Positions 42,605-51,044 are shown, counted from the first letter of the stretch. The stretch is DNA of 64,000 nt from Pedobacter sp. SYP-B3415 (GCF_004138205.1 NZ_RXNQ01000036.1:62001-126000); one strand, 5' to 3'. A program made the numbers and translations. The notes: a model not told the origin generated them from the sequence alone.

Positions 42605-43866
42605 AAACGCAGCAGGGAAACCGGTTTTTCTTTAATGTAGACTGGATAACAGTTTTACTTTATCTGGCCCTTTGTGCAATTGGCTGGGTGAGTATCTATG
42701 CAGCTGTATATGACGAGGAAAAAGCCGGTGTTTTCGATTTCACAACGAATTACGGGCGCCAGCTCATCTTTATCATTTCCGGACTTGTCCTTGGATTTTC
42801 GCTCCTGTTGTTTGACGGTAAGTTTTTTAACATCTTTTCGCCTGTTATTTACGGGGTCACCATTATTTTGCTCATTCTCGTTCTGTTCGTAGGCCGCAAT
42901 GTAGGCGGGAACCAGGCATGGATCCCAATTGGCTCGTTCAGGCTGCAGCCTTCAGAGTTTGCTAAATTTGGTACCGCCCTGCTTCTCGCAAGGTATATAA
43001 GCACGTTCAGCCCAAAATTCCGGGATCTGAAATCAATTGCCATTGCAGCTGCAATTGTAGGACTGCCTTTGCTGCTTATCATGAAGCAGCCTGATACCGG
43101 TTCTGCGCTCGTTTTCCTGGCCTTTATGTTCCCGCTGTATAGGGAAGGCTTATCCGGCTATTTTCTTCTCGTTTTCCTGGGGATGATTGTCTTGTTTGTT
43201 GCAGATTTCCTGGTGTCCGCCAATGTGCTGATTCCGATTATCGTGGCGGCGGGGGCAGCATTTGTATACTTCAACCGAAAGCGGCCAAAAAACATGGTTG
43301 CAGGTATATTGGTAACGCTCGTTGCTATAGCCTATCTGTTCCTCGTCAAGCTTGCCTTTGACCATGTCCTTTTGCCACATCAGCGCTCAAGGATTGAAAT
43401 TATACTCGGTTTAAAGACCGATCCGAAAGGTGTTGGTTACAACGTTATTCAGTCAAAGATTGCAATCGGTTCGGGCCAGGCCCTGGGCCGCGGCTTTCTT
43501 CAGGGCACACAGGCCAAGTATGGTTACGTACCGGCCAAAAGCACCGATTTTATATTTTCGACAGTAGGTGAAGAGTGGGGATTTGCCGGCTGCACCGTTG
43601 TTTTGCTGCTCTATTGCTTCCTGCTTCTAAGGCTGGTAAATCTGGCCGAAAGACAGCGGTCAACATTCTCCCGTGTATATGGTTATGGCGTTGCCTGTAT
43701 TTTCTTCTTTCACGTGTTCATTAACATCGGGATGACGATCGGCATTGTTCCGGTGATTGGTATACCACTGCCGTTTATAAGTTATGGAGGCTCCTCACTT
43801 TGGAGCTTTACAATCCTGCTTTTTATTTTCCTAAAACTGGACTCCAACCGCATGGGTTTTATCTAA
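42601..43866 (+). CDS. rodA: rod shape-determining protein RodA (SEDS glycosyltransferase)
   Basis: 421 residues with about ten transmembrane helices. The SEDS signatures are present: QPSEFAKFG, KQPDTGSALVFLAF (with the catalytic Asp), STDFIFSTVGEEWGF, and the C-terminal PLPFISYGGSS. It polymerises glycan strands from lipid II as the partner of PBP2. Last gene of the operon; a structured repeat follows, with no standard terminator seen. Confidence 0.97.
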   Translation: MKTQQGNRFFFNVDWITVLLYLALCAIGWVSIYAAVYDEEKAGVFDFTTNYGRQLIFIISGLVLGFSLLLFDGKFFNIFSPVIYGVTIILLILVLFVGRNVGGNQAWIPIGSFRLQPSEFAKFGTALLLARYISTFSPKFRDLKSIAIAAAIVGLPLLLIMKQPDTGSALVFLAFMFPLYREGLSGYFLLVFLGMIVLFVADFLVSANVLIPIIVAAGAAFVYFNRKRPKNMVAGILVTLVAIAYLFLVKLAFDHVLLPHQRSRIEIILGLKTDPKGVGYNVIQSKIAIGSGQALGRGFLQGTQAKYGYVPAKSTDFIFSTVGEEWGFAGCTVVLLLYCFLLLRLVNLAERQRSTFSRVYGYGVACIFFFHVFINIGMTIGIVPVIGIPLPFISYGGSSLWSFTILLFIFLKLDSNRMGFI

Positions 43867-43937
43867 CCCGGAGCTCGCCTGAGAAATACGCAGCCTGTAA
43901 GGAAAGCGCTGACATCATACCTTCGGATGGCTCCGGT

Positions 43938-43998
43938 CCCGCTGTCTGTTATAGCCGTCGTTCCTCCGGGCTGCCACGATCATCGGGTTTAGCCGGCC
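43938..43998. repeat. dispersed structured repeat, copy B
   Basis: Outer stem CCCG / CGGG (43938-43941, 43984-43987), inner stem AGCC / GGCT (43953-43956, 43969-43972), 11-base strands between, a 12-base loop, then TTTAGCCGGCC. Every element matches copy A at 21436 in order and spacing, and both stems differ by paired (compensatory) changes. It lies between the convergent rodA and the acidic-protein gene. Confidence 0.75.
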
Positions 43999-44055
43999 TA
44001 ACCTGTACACCTGTCAACGTTAGTCCCCCGCAAACGCCCTGGTTCTTCCGGGCCC

Positions 44056-45282
44056 TTACGCGGGGAACCGCCGCCGAAGCAGTTCGTAAAGTTTATCTAC
44101 GGTAAGCTGTTTAGAACCCCAGTTATTTTTTGCAGCGTAATTCTTTTGCAGAAATGCGTCTGCCTGGTCAAAAGTGTTCATCTTATTGGTAAGATCGATC
44201 GCTTCAGAATAAGCAAGGTTGTAACCGTTGAAAAGCTCCCGTATAAACAGCAGCTTGTCATTCAAACTGATGGCTTGTTTCAGATCAGAAATGGGCGCCT
44301 GGCCTCCCTCCTGTTGCTTTTCCCCAGCTTCCCTGTTGCGCGCAAACAGTTCGTTAATATTCAGTTTCTTTTCTTCGGTTGGCGCTGTTATAGGTTCTGT
44401 TATGTTAGTGTGCATCGGGGCGGCGGCGGCGTCCGGGCGTTCAGCCTGACGGGCAGGCTCAGGAGTCAGCTCGACCGGACCCTTTGCCGGTGCAGACTGT
44501 ACGTGCAGACTGTCTTGTCTTTCGCCTCTCAGATCAGCGCCTTTAAGTGGTTCTTGTTGCTCAGGCCAGCTCTGCTGCGACGTACTATCCCCTTCAACCA
44601 GGAATGGCTCAGGACCAATCTCGTCTTCATCTTCTGATGTTTCAGGCTCTGTGTCCCAGCCTTCAGGAACTCTTTCAACAGTCGGTTGCGGCTGAGTTGT
44701 TTCAGCATCTGTTTCGAATTCCGGATCTATGTCGATACGCGCTTCATCTTCTTCAGCCGTAGCTATGTCTGCAAGTTGCTCGTCTTCCTCTTCAATATCC
44801 TGTTGCCAGTCGTTTTCCGTTGTCTGCTCCCGCTCTTCGCGTTCGTTAATGATAAATTCGAAAGACTGGTTAGAATCATCCGGTTTGAAGATGTCACGCT
44901 CAAACTCTCCCCTTACTGCAGGAATTTCATCAGCTGCTTCTGAACTTTCTTCCCTTGTGAAGCGGCTACCGGGAGCAGCAGTTTCAGGTTCTAAAGGAAC
45001 GGCCGCAGCAGTTACAACGGGATCGGCAAGCTGTGCTGGAACTGATTCCGGGCGCGATACGACCGGCGCCCTATCAGCCGGATCTATGTCTGAACCAGCG
45101 GTTTTCTCGTTCATTTTTTTAATGATTGCCGCGTGATCAGCCAGGAAATCAGCGTTTGCAAGAAACAGTTCTGTTTCCAACCCGCTCAGCTTATCAGGGT
45201 TTTCAGCCAGGTACGCATATTGATCATTAAGTTCGTCGAGAATTGTTCCGAGTTTTCTAAAAATTTCCTGTTGGTTCATCAT
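44056..45282 (-). CDS. hypothetical protein with acidic disordered middle and conserved ends
   Basis: 408 residues from ATG 45282 (407 from the next ATG). The N-terminal 70 residues (MNQQEIFRKLGTILDELNDQ) are helical. Residues about 90-310 are Glu/Pro/Thr-rich and probably disordered. The last 100 (LNINELFARNRE, SLNDKLLFIRELFNGYN, LYELLRRRF) are a helical domain that I recall from many Bacteroidetes proteins of unknown function. No signal peptide. It is divergent from tdk. Function unknown. Confidence 0.8.
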   Translation of the reverse strand: MMNQQEIFRKLGTILDELNDQYAYLAENPDKLSGLETELFLANADFLADHAAIIKKMNEKTAGSDIDPADRAPVVSRPESVPAQLADPVVTAAAVPLEPETAAPGSRFTREESSEAADEIPAVRGEFERDIFKPDDSNQSFEFIINEREEREQTTENDWQQDIEEEDEQLADIATAEEDEARIDIDPEFETDAETTQPQPTVERVPEGWDTEPETSEDEDEIGPEPFLVEGDSTSQQSWPEQQEPLKGADLRGERQDSLHVQSAPAKGPVELTPEPARQAERPDAAAAPMHTNITEPITAPTEEKKLNINELFARNREAGEKQQEGGQAPISDLKQAISLNDKLLFIRELFNGYNLAYSEAIDLTNKMNTFDQADAFLQKNYAAKNNWGSKQLTVDKLYELLRRRFPA

Positions 45283-45327
45283 GATATATAAACGTCTGTA
45301 GGCCTTATTTGTTGGTAACTTGCTATC

Positions 45328-45335
45328 CAAAAATA
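45328..45335 (-). promoter_or_regulatory. -7 box of the acidic-protein gene
   Basis: TATTTTTG on the minus strand, 46 bp before the ATG, inside the tdk divergent region. No -33 TTG at standard spacing. Confidence 0.45.
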
Positions 45336-45378
45336 GCACAAAATTCCGAAATTTGTCCGCCGGAACCAGGCACTACTC

Positions 45379-45954
45379 ATGTTATTCAGCGAACAGAAAT
45401 CCAGAAGAGGGGAATTTACCGGCAACATTGAAGTCATCTGCGGTTCAATGTTTTCAGGCAAGACTGAAGAACTGCTGCGTCGCCTCAAGCGGGCCCAGAT
45501 TGCACGCCTGGAAGTCGAAATCTTCAAGCCGAGTACAGACACGCGGTATGACGATATTGCCGTGGTTTCACATGACCTTAATTCTATTCAATCCACGCCG
45601 GTTCAGAATTCGCAGGCCATTCTATTGCTTGGTGCAAATACACAGGTCGTCGGAATCGATGAGGCACAGTTTTTTGATGCTGATTTGCCTGATGTGTGTA
45701 ACAAACTCGCGCAAAAAGGCGTACGTGTTATCGTTGCCGGCTTAGACATGGACTTTCAGGGCAAGCCGTTTGGTCCGGTGCCCGCGCTTATGGCCATCGC
45801 CGAACACGTAACCAAGGTTCACGCCGTCTGTGTCTGCTGTGGTAGTCCGGCCATGTACTCATTCCGTAAAGTGGCAAATGATGCCAGGGTTATGCTTGGT
45901 GAAAAAGAAAGTTATGAACCGAGGTGCAGGGTCTGCTTCCATACGGTTGGTTAA
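45379..45954 (+). CDS. tdk: thymidine kinase
   Basis: 191 residues, type II TK. The P-loop GSMFSGKT spans 22-29, DEAQFFD is the Walker B/lid region, and two CxxC pairs (CVCCG and CRVC) bind structural zinc. It phosphorylates thymidine for salvage. Transcribed divergently from the acidic-protein gene. Confidence 0.97.
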   Translation: MLFSEQKSRRGEFTGNIEVICGSMFSGKTEELLRRLKRAQIARLEVEIFKPSTDTRYDDIAVVSHDLNSIQSTPVQNSQAILLLGANTQVVGIDEAQFFDADLPDVCNKLAQKGVRVIVAGLDMDFQGKPFGPVPALMAIAEHVTKVHAVCVCCGSPAMYSFRKVANDARVMLGEKESYEPRCRVCFHTVG

Positions 45955-46209
45955 AAGCACCTCCCTGGTGCTGAGTCGTCGCTGGTTACACTTTTGCATA
46001 TTTCCCGGTCCCGGTTCCCACTTTGAAACCAGTTTTCATTTGCTGATTTAGTTGAATGAGAATAGGCCCTGCACGGCTGCCCTTCTTAAATATCAGCGCA
46101 TATTCTTGCACATCTTACATAAAATAAGGTCTATTAATCGGCGTTTTTCCCTTAATCAAAACAAAAAAGTGCCTCATCGACTTGTATGTAACAACAAATC
46201 TTGCATACA
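45955..46209. other. tdk to acidic-protein spacer, nothing recognised
   Basis: An AT-rich 255-bp gap. No TAnnTTTG box, tRNA or strong hairpin was found. A promoter for the following two genes should lie here but I cannot place it. Confidence 0.35.
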
Positions 46210-46647
46210 ATGGAAAACCAGGATCAGCATACAAGCCCGGAAAACAACGACTCACTGAGCGGTAAGGAAAATAATGTCCCTACAGACGGGCAACACCCTG
46301 TCGAGGAACCTTTCAAGAACCCTGACCCGTCTGACGACCTTCAGCTGGAAATTGAAACGGTCGTACCTGATGATCATAGTAAGGGTGTAGCTCGAGATGC
46401 GGGAAGCGCGGGCGAAGCACCGACTTCTGCCGGAACCGAAGCAGAGCGGCCCGAAAAATCAGAACGCGAAGCGGTCGAGATCAGCCAGGAGGAAAAGGCG
46501 GGAGATGAAGCATCTGAAAACACAACGTCTGACAATGCTGATGATGCTCAGAAATCAGACGAAGAAGGCCAGCAACAGGATACGGAAAACGAAGAAACAA
46601 GCAAAAAAGATGACTCTGGTCATGGAATTGAGACCGTAGCACCCTAA
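46210..46647 (+). CDS. acidic low-complexity hypothetical protein
   Basis: 145 residues from ATG 46210 (MENQDQHTSPENNDS). Glu, Asp, Ser, Asn and Gln dominate; only a few hydrophobic residues occur, so it should be disordered. No signal peptide or domain. The start of the frame at TTG 46201 is less likely. It lies 12 bp before the dehydrogenase gene and shares its transcript. Function unknown. Confidence 0.55.
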   Translation: MENQDQHTSPENNDSLSGKENNVPTDGQHPVEEPFKNPDPSDDLQLEIETVVPDDHSKGVARDAGSAGEAPTSAGTEAERPEKSEREAVEISQEEKAGDEASENTTSDNADDAQKSDEEGQQQDTENEETSKKDDSGHGIETVAP

Positions 46648-46659
46648 GCATCCGCCTTC

Positions 46660-47637
46660 ATGAGAGTATTCGCGACCCGTAAAATTTTTGCTGCTGCAAT
46701 CGAGGAACTTGAACGCGAAGGCATTGAGGTAACGATCTGGAAGGAACGCCGCGGTTTAAGCAGGGATGAACTTATTAACCACTGCCAAAGCCATAACGCA
46801 TTGTTGAGTATTGGCGGTCAGAAACTTGATAAGCAATTCTTCGAGTCTTGCCCCCACCTGAAAGCTGTTGTTCTGCATTCGGTAGGTTTTGATCATGTAG
46901 ACATAACGGCTGCAAGCAACCTCGGCATCCCGGTAGGAAATACACCTGATGTATTGAGTAAGGCGACTGCAGATACGGCCTTTTTGCTTATGCTTTCGGT
47001 ATCAAGAAAAGCATTTTTTCACTATAGGCGCATACTTGAAAATTCCTGGAATTTTTTCGAGCCGATGGCTAACCTCGGCCGGGAGTTGGACGGCAATACC
47101 CTGGGTATCTTTGGTATGGGTAAGATCGGCATCGAACTGGCCAGGCGCTGCAAAGCCGCCTTTGGCATGCACATTATCTATCATAACCGAAACCGAAAAC
47201 CAGAGGCGGAAGAGGAACTTGGCGCGAGGTGGGTTTCATTTGAAGAATTGCTCCAGCAAAGCGATGTTCTTTCGCTGCATGCTGCGCTAACCACGGAAAC
47301 AACCGGTAAGTTTGATGCAGATGCGTTTGGAAAGATGAAACCAGATGCGATCTTCATTAACACCGCCAGAGGTGCCATGCATGATGAAAAAGCATTGACA
47401 TCTGCCCTTGAGTCGGGACAGATCTGGGGAGCCGGCCTGGACGTCACAAATCCAGAGCCCATGGATGCAACAAACCCTTTGTTATTTATGGAAAACGTAG
47501 CGGTATTACCCCATATCGGTTCAGCTACTATCGAAACGCGGAAACGTATGGCCGGGCTTTGTGTGCAGAACCTCATCGCCGCCCGAAAGAATGAACGCCT
47601 GCCCTATCTCGTCAATCCGGACGCCTACGAACGGTAA
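46660..47637 (+). CDS. D-isomer-specific 2-hydroxyacid dehydrogenase
   Basis: 325 residues. NAD-binding motif GIFGMGKIGIELARR near 150, substrate Arg in NTARGAMHD, the GLDVTNPEP loop with the Asp/Glu relay, and the catalytic His in LPHIGSATIETR. The layout fits glyoxylate/hydroxypyruvate reductases (GyaR-like) as well as D-lactate dehydrogenases; substrate cannot be fixed from sequence. It ends at a bidirectional terminator. Confidence 0.9.
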   Translation: MRVFATRKIFAAAIEELEREGIEVTIWKERRGLSRDELINHCQSHNALLSIGGQKLDKQFFESCPHLKAVVLHSVGFDHVDITAASNLGIPVGNTPDVLSKATADTAFLLMLSVSRKAFFHYRRILENSWNFFEPMANLGRELDGNTLGIFGMGKIGIELARRCKAAFGMHIIYHNRNRKPEAEEELGARWVSFEELLQQSDVLSLHAALTTETTGKFDADAFGKMKPDAIFINTARGAMHDEKALTSALESGQIWGAGLDVTNPEPMDATNPLLFMENVAVLPHIGSATIETRKRMAGLCVQNLIAARKNERLPYLVNPDAYER

Positions 47638-47685
47638 CCAGTACGGACATAATCTTTTAAAAGGCCTTTCAGCATTTTGAACACA

Positions 47686-47719
47686 AAAAAACCGCATCCG
47701 GGATGGAATGCGGTTTTTT
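47686..47719. terminator. bidirectional terminator
   Basis: AAAAAACCGCAT (47686-47697) pairs with ATGCGGTTTTTT (47708-47719). It serves both convergent neighbours, the dehydrogenase and the response regulator. Confidence 0.92.
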
Positions 47720-47735
47720 CATCGGATGATGAATG

Positions 47736-48110
47736 TTATTTAACCTTGTTTTTATTTAGCTGCTTATCGATACGCGATACAACATAATCCAAATCAAAAG
47801 GTTTGCTGATATAGTCATCCGCATAAGCATCAACGCTAAGCTCCTTACTTCTCGGATTTGCAGACATTACAATTACAGGAATATGTTTGGTAAAGATGTC
47901 TTCTTTCAGGTCCCTGCAGATATCGATCCCGTTGCCGTCAGGCAACATCACGTCGATAATGAATAAGTCGGGCAGTGAATCGTTAAGCTTTTGTTTCAGT
48001 TCCTCTACGTTCGAAGAAAGCTGCAATTCATATCCCTCGTCTTTCAGAAGATATTCAATGATATACCTGATATCAATGTCATCTTCCAGTACATGTATTC
48101 TTTTAACCAT
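47736..48110 (-). CDS. single-domain response regulator
   Basis: 124 residues, a receiver domain only. Asp10, Asp11, phospho-acceptor Asp53 (FIIDVMLPDGNG), Thr/Ser-type switch in VIVMSANP and Lys103 (SKPF) are all present. No output domain. I start at ATG 48110 (MVKRIHVLEDD); a TTG two codons earlier is less likely. No kinase gene lies nearby, so the partner is unknown. The -7 box lies almost on the start codon. Confidence 0.92.
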   Translation of the reverse strand: MVKRIHVLEDDIDIRYIIEYLLKDEGYELQLSSNVEELKQKLNDSLPDLFIIDVMLPDGNGIDICRDLKEDIFTKHIPVIVMSANPRSKELSVDAYADDYISKPFDLDYVVSRIDKQLNKNKVK

Positions 48111-48113
48111 ATT

Positions 48114-48121
48114 CAAAGATA
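48114..48121 (-). promoter_or_regulatory. -7 box touching the response-regulator start
   Basis: TATCTTTG on the minus strand ends 3 bases before ATG, so the mRNA would be leaderless or nearly so. A small inverted repeat CATAC-CAAA-GTATG (48157-48170) lies upstream. Confidence 0.45.
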
Positions 48122-48204
48122 GTATTTAAATCGAAAGATATGGCGTGCTCAACTTTCATACCAAAGTATGACATCGATATGTTACAGCAAACTGTAGCGA
48201 AACC

Positions 48205-48660
48205 TTACCGGTGCACAGTCTGTTTAGCTGACTGATCTTCGCGATCAGCACTTTTCTCGGGATTGTAATGAAGCCCCGGCGATAACCAGTATAGTAAAAT
48301 CACCCTTGAATACCTGAAATTAAACGGCGACAATAACAATACGCCGGTAAGAATAATGCCGATGAAGTACCAGAGGTTTTCATATTCGAGGCGCAGCCCG
48401 AGCACATAAGATGCAACAGACAGGGTAATGATCTCGGCTACGCTCATGGCATAACTGACGAACATGGAAACATAAAAATAACCCGGCTCACGTTCGAATT
48501 TAAGGCCGCAGTGCGGGCAGAACTCATTCATTTTTTGTGCCTTGAAGCTATAGGCAGCGCCTTCAAATATATTTCCACGCCTGCATCGCGGACACTTTGC
48601 GTTCCGGAAGCCGTACCATTGCGATATATGAAGTTGAGGTTTTGCTGTTTGCTTATCCAT
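48205..48660 (-). CDS. DUF983 family membrane protein
   Basis: 151 residues from ATG 48660 (MDKQTAKPQL). A zinc-ribbon-like N-terminus has two CxxC pairs (CPRCRRGNIF and CPHCGLKFE), followed by two transmembrane helices (about 80-130). The REPGYFYVSMFVSYAMSVAE segment is typical of DUF983. Function unknown. An upstream in-frame ATG at 48732 would overlap the AraC gene by 80 bp; with the start chosen the overlap is 8 bp. Confidence 0.85.
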   Translation of the reverse strand: MDKQTAKPQLHISQWYGFRNAKCPRCRRGNIFEGAAYSFKAQKMNEFCPHCGLKFEREPGYFYVSMFVSYAMSVAEIITLSVASYVLGLRLEYENLWYFIGIILTGVLLLSPFNFRYSRVILLYWLSPGLHYNPEKSADREDQSAKQTVHR

Positions 48661-49534
48661 GGGTTTGTTGTTGTAAGTGTTTTCTGAATTTTTCTGGCGA
48701 AACGCCTTCATGTCTTTTGAAGAAACGGCCAAAGTAAGACTGATCTGCGAAGTGTAATTCGGCAGCTATGCCTGCTATACTTAAGTCGGCATTAACGAGC
48801 ATACGTTTTGCTTCGAGCAGACAACGCTCGCGGATCAACGTACCCGCAGATTTTCCGGTCAGCTCATTACAAAGTGCATTGAGATGATTTGGCGTAATAT
48901 AAAGTTGCGCCGCATACTGATGCGGAAATTTCTGCTCACGGAAATGTGCATCAATTAACTGACGAAAGTTTTTCAATAACCGCTGTCCGTAAGACGGGTT
49001 GTTCTCTACCGCAGCACCCGCCGCGCGCGATACCCAGATACAGATCTCAAGAAGCAGGAGACGAACAAGATCAGCATGAAAAACCTGCGTATCTTTTGAC
49101 TCGTCCAACATCTGTTCGAACAGTACTGTCAGTTTATTGCGTAACGCCTCGTCGGTTTCGACAACTTGTTTACCCGAACCGGGATCGAAGATCCCGAAGT
49201 TTTCGAGATACGCCGGATTCTGCAAAAAACGACTGTAATAATCTGAGGCAAAATTAACAATAAACCCTTCGGGTTCACCGTCAAATGACCAGCTATGCAC
49301 CTGTCCGGGGGCCATAAAATAGACAACACCATCGCTAAGTGGATAGTTTACAAAATCTATCGTATGGCTTCCGGATGCCCTGGTAAAAAAAACAAGATGA
49401 TAAAACGAATGCCGGTGCGCCTGATGCAGATGCTGATGCCGGCGTGCATAACTCCCAAACCTGCTTACCAGCAGGCCATCCTGCCGGTACTCATCGAAAT
49501 GACTGATGTCATAGTTTGGAATCTGCACTTTCAT
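48653..49534 (-). CDS. AraC family transcriptional regulator
   Basis: 293 residues. The N-terminal half is a cupin-type sensor (HRHSFYHLVFFTRASGSHTI, YFMAPGQVHSWSF). The C-terminal 100 residues form the double helix-turn-helix (YAAQLYITPNHLNALCNELTGKSAG, then ADLSIAGIAAELHFADQSYFGRFFKRHEGVSPEKFRK). It probably senses a small carbon compound; target unknown. It overlaps the DUF983 gene by 8 bp and is divergent from a second AraC gene. Confidence 0.93.
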   Translation of the reverse strand: MKVQIPNYDISHFDEYRQDGLLVSRFGSYARRHQHLHQAHRHSFYHLVFFTRASGSHTIDFVNYPLSDGVVYFMAPGQVHSWSFDGEPEGFIVNFASDYYSRFLQNPAYLENFGIFDPGSGKQVVETDEALRNKLTVLFEQMLDESKDTQVFHADLVRLLLLEICIWVSRAAGAAVENNPSYGQRLLKNFRQLIDAHFREQKFPHQYAAQLYITPNHLNALCNELTGKSAGTLIRERCLLEAKRMLVNADLSIAGIAAELHFADQSYFGRFFKRHEGVSPEKFRKHLQQQTHG

Positions 49535-49538
49535 TGTA

Positions 49539-49546
49539 CAAAGTTA
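49539..49546 (-). promoter_or_regulatory. -7 box of the AraC gene, near-leaderless
   Basis: TAACTTTG on the minus strand ends 4 bases before the ATG. Confidence 0.45.
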
Positions 49547-49580
49547 CTGATTAAACCCACGCAATTCTGGTGTTTTACGC

Positions 49581-49592
49581 GCCAAATTTGGC
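49581..49592. promoter_or_regulatory. palindrome between divergent AraC genes
   Basis: GCCAAATTTGGC is a perfect 12-bp palindrome about 47 bp upstream of the left AraC start. It could be an operator for either regulator. Confidence 0.4.
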
Positions 49593-49734
49593 ACTTTTTA
49601 CTGATCATTCACATTATGCTTCATTTTTAGCGGGAAGGCCCGGCGCTTCGTCACGCAAGAGCTTTTTGGCTGATGTCGTTTTTATACTATATTTTGCTCT
49701 TACACCCTGGTAGGTTTGTGGTGCATACTACCTG

Positions 49735-50556
49735 ATGCCAGATTATATGGAATTCAGCTTTATTGAACCTTCACTACCGCTTAAATCTTATGTAAAGCAT
49801 TATTTCTTATTCAGATCGATCGCAGGAACAGCCTTCAATGACGTGGTATTTCCGAGTGGAGAAATGGAGGTGATCTTCAATCTTGGTTCCGGCACCTGGG
49901 AAAGGATGGTGAACGGGCAATACGAAAAAACACCGGCGATAGAATTATGGGGTCAGATTACCGCGCCGCTTGCCATTCGGTCTGCGGGCTGCCAAGTCAT
50001 GCTTGGCATTCGTTTTTTGACGCATTCGGCTTCCTATTTCTTCCGGGATCAGATTGCAGCTTTTAACAATGTGGTGACTGATTTGACAGACGTGCTTGGC
50101 CACTCGGCACAATCGCTGCACCAAAGGCTTCTTGACACGCCAGAAACCACCCGACGCATTTTTCTGATCGAAGCATTTCTCCTGCAGCGTTTACGGCAGC
50201 AGCAGAATTTCTCAAGTAATATTGATAAGGTTGCAGATATTCTGAATAGTCTAATGGGCGATCTGAATACGGGTAGGATCAGCCAGATCGCCAGCCGTCA
50301 CGGAATCACAATGAGGTACCTGCAACGGCTGCTTCATCAGCATACCGGGCTGTCGCCAAAAGTTTTAGATAAGATCAACCGTTTTCAGCAGAGTCTTAAG
50401 ATGCTGAACAATCCTTCACATTCGTTAACGGCGATTGCCTACAGTTGTGGTTATTTTGACCAGTCGCATTTTATCCGCGATTTCAAGGGGTTTACCGGCC
50501 TTACACCCACGGCATATTTGCAGAATCAAACGCCGATCAACCAACTATTAAAATGA
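49735..50556 (+). CDS. AraC family transcriptional regulator (DUF6597-type N-domain)
   Basis: 273 residues. The N-terminal part (PSLPLKSYVKHYFLFRS, FPSGEMEVIFNLGS, RFLTHSASYFF) has the form I associate with DUF6597-type sensor domains. The C-terminal double helix-turn-helix is clear (ISQIASRHGITMRYLQRLLHQHTG, TAIAYSCGYFDQSHFIRDFKGFTGLTP). ATG at 49747 (MEFSFIEP) is an alternative start. Target unknown; the next gene downstream is a tRNA. Confidence 0.9.
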   Translation: MPDYMEFSFIEPSLPLKSYVKHYFLFRSIAGTAFNDVVFPSGEMEVIFNLGSGTWERMVNGQYEKTPAIELWGQITAPLAIRSAGCQVMLGIRFLTHSASYFFRDQIAAFNNVVTDLTDVLGHSAQSLHQRLLDTPETTRRIFLIEAFLLQRLRQQQNFSSNIDKVADILNSLMGDLNTGRISQIASRHGITMRYLQRLLHQHTGLSPKVLDKINRFQQSLKMLNNPSHSLTAIAYSCGYFDQSHFIRDFKGFTGLTPTAYLQNQTPINQLLK

Positions 50557-50590
50557 TAACTTTATTTCGTTTTAATTTATTTTTTAACTT

Positions 50591-50624
50591 AAAGTTGGTA
50601 ACTTTGCAAAAGGTTACCAACTTT
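50591..50624. promoter_or_regulatory. operator-promoter with no matching gene
   Basis: A perfect 12-bp inverted repeat AAAGTTGGTAAC / GTTACCAACTTT flanks a 10-base centre. Inside it TAACTTTG (50599-50606) is a perfect plus-strand -7 box, and ACTTTGCA occurs twice. This layout is like HxlR/MarR-type promoters in Bacteroidetes. Downstream only a 12-codon frame is open before tRNA-Ala. Confidence 0.5.
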
Positions 50625-50766
50625 GCAGGAGTCGCAGTGTGTCTGGGTAAGATCAAAAGTTGTAAATATATCTGATCAGGGGCTGTAACACCTCTCAAAG
50701 AATATCGCTCACTTCTATCTTTGTAACCGGCCGCGATCCTATTTTCACAATTTTCATCCCGGAATT

Positions 50767-50795
50767 TTGAATTGAAGAATCTTTTAGTAGTTTTG
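50767..50795 (+). promoter_or_regulatory. promoter of tRNA-Ala
   Basis: TTG (50767-50769), 18 bp, TAGTTTTG (50788-50795), 37 bp before the mature tRNA. Near-perfect consensus. Confidence 0.75.
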
Positions 50796-50832
50796 CCACC
50801 CTGAAAGGATCTTCCTTTCGGTGACCAGAAAA

Positions 50833-50905
50833 GGGGGATTAGCTCAGCTGGTAGAGCGCTTGCATGGCATGCAAGAGGCCATCGGTTCGAATCCGTTATC
50901 CTCCA
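50833..50905 (+). tRNA. trnA: tRNA-Ala (GGC)
   Basis: A 73-nt cloverleaf: acceptor GGGGGAT / ATCCTCC with one G-U pair, D-arm GCTCAGCTGGTAGAGC, anticodon arm CTTGC-ATGGCAT-GCAAG (anticodon GGC), T-loop TTCGAAT. CCA is not encoded. Monocistronic, with promoter and terminator. Confidence 0.97.
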
Positions 50906-50908
50906 CAC

Positions 50909-50947
50909 AAAAAAAGCCACTTACAAAATTATGTGAGTGGCTTTTTT
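50909..50947 (+). terminator. terminator after tRNA-Ala
   Basis: GCCACTTAC pairs with GTGAGTGGC (one G-U pair), extended by A and T runs on both sides and ending in six T. Confidence 0.9.
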
Positions 50948-51044
50948 ACGCATACAGCTTTTCTAAGCCTGGTCCAGCAAACCTCTGTTGCGAGTTTCAC
51001 CCTTTGTCGTTTAATCGTGATGAAGCAGTACGATTTCCTTGGCT

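Noticed and set aside
48661..48732. Upstream start of the DUF983 gene
   Set aside because: It would overlap the AraC gene by 80 bp and adds residues absent from the family.
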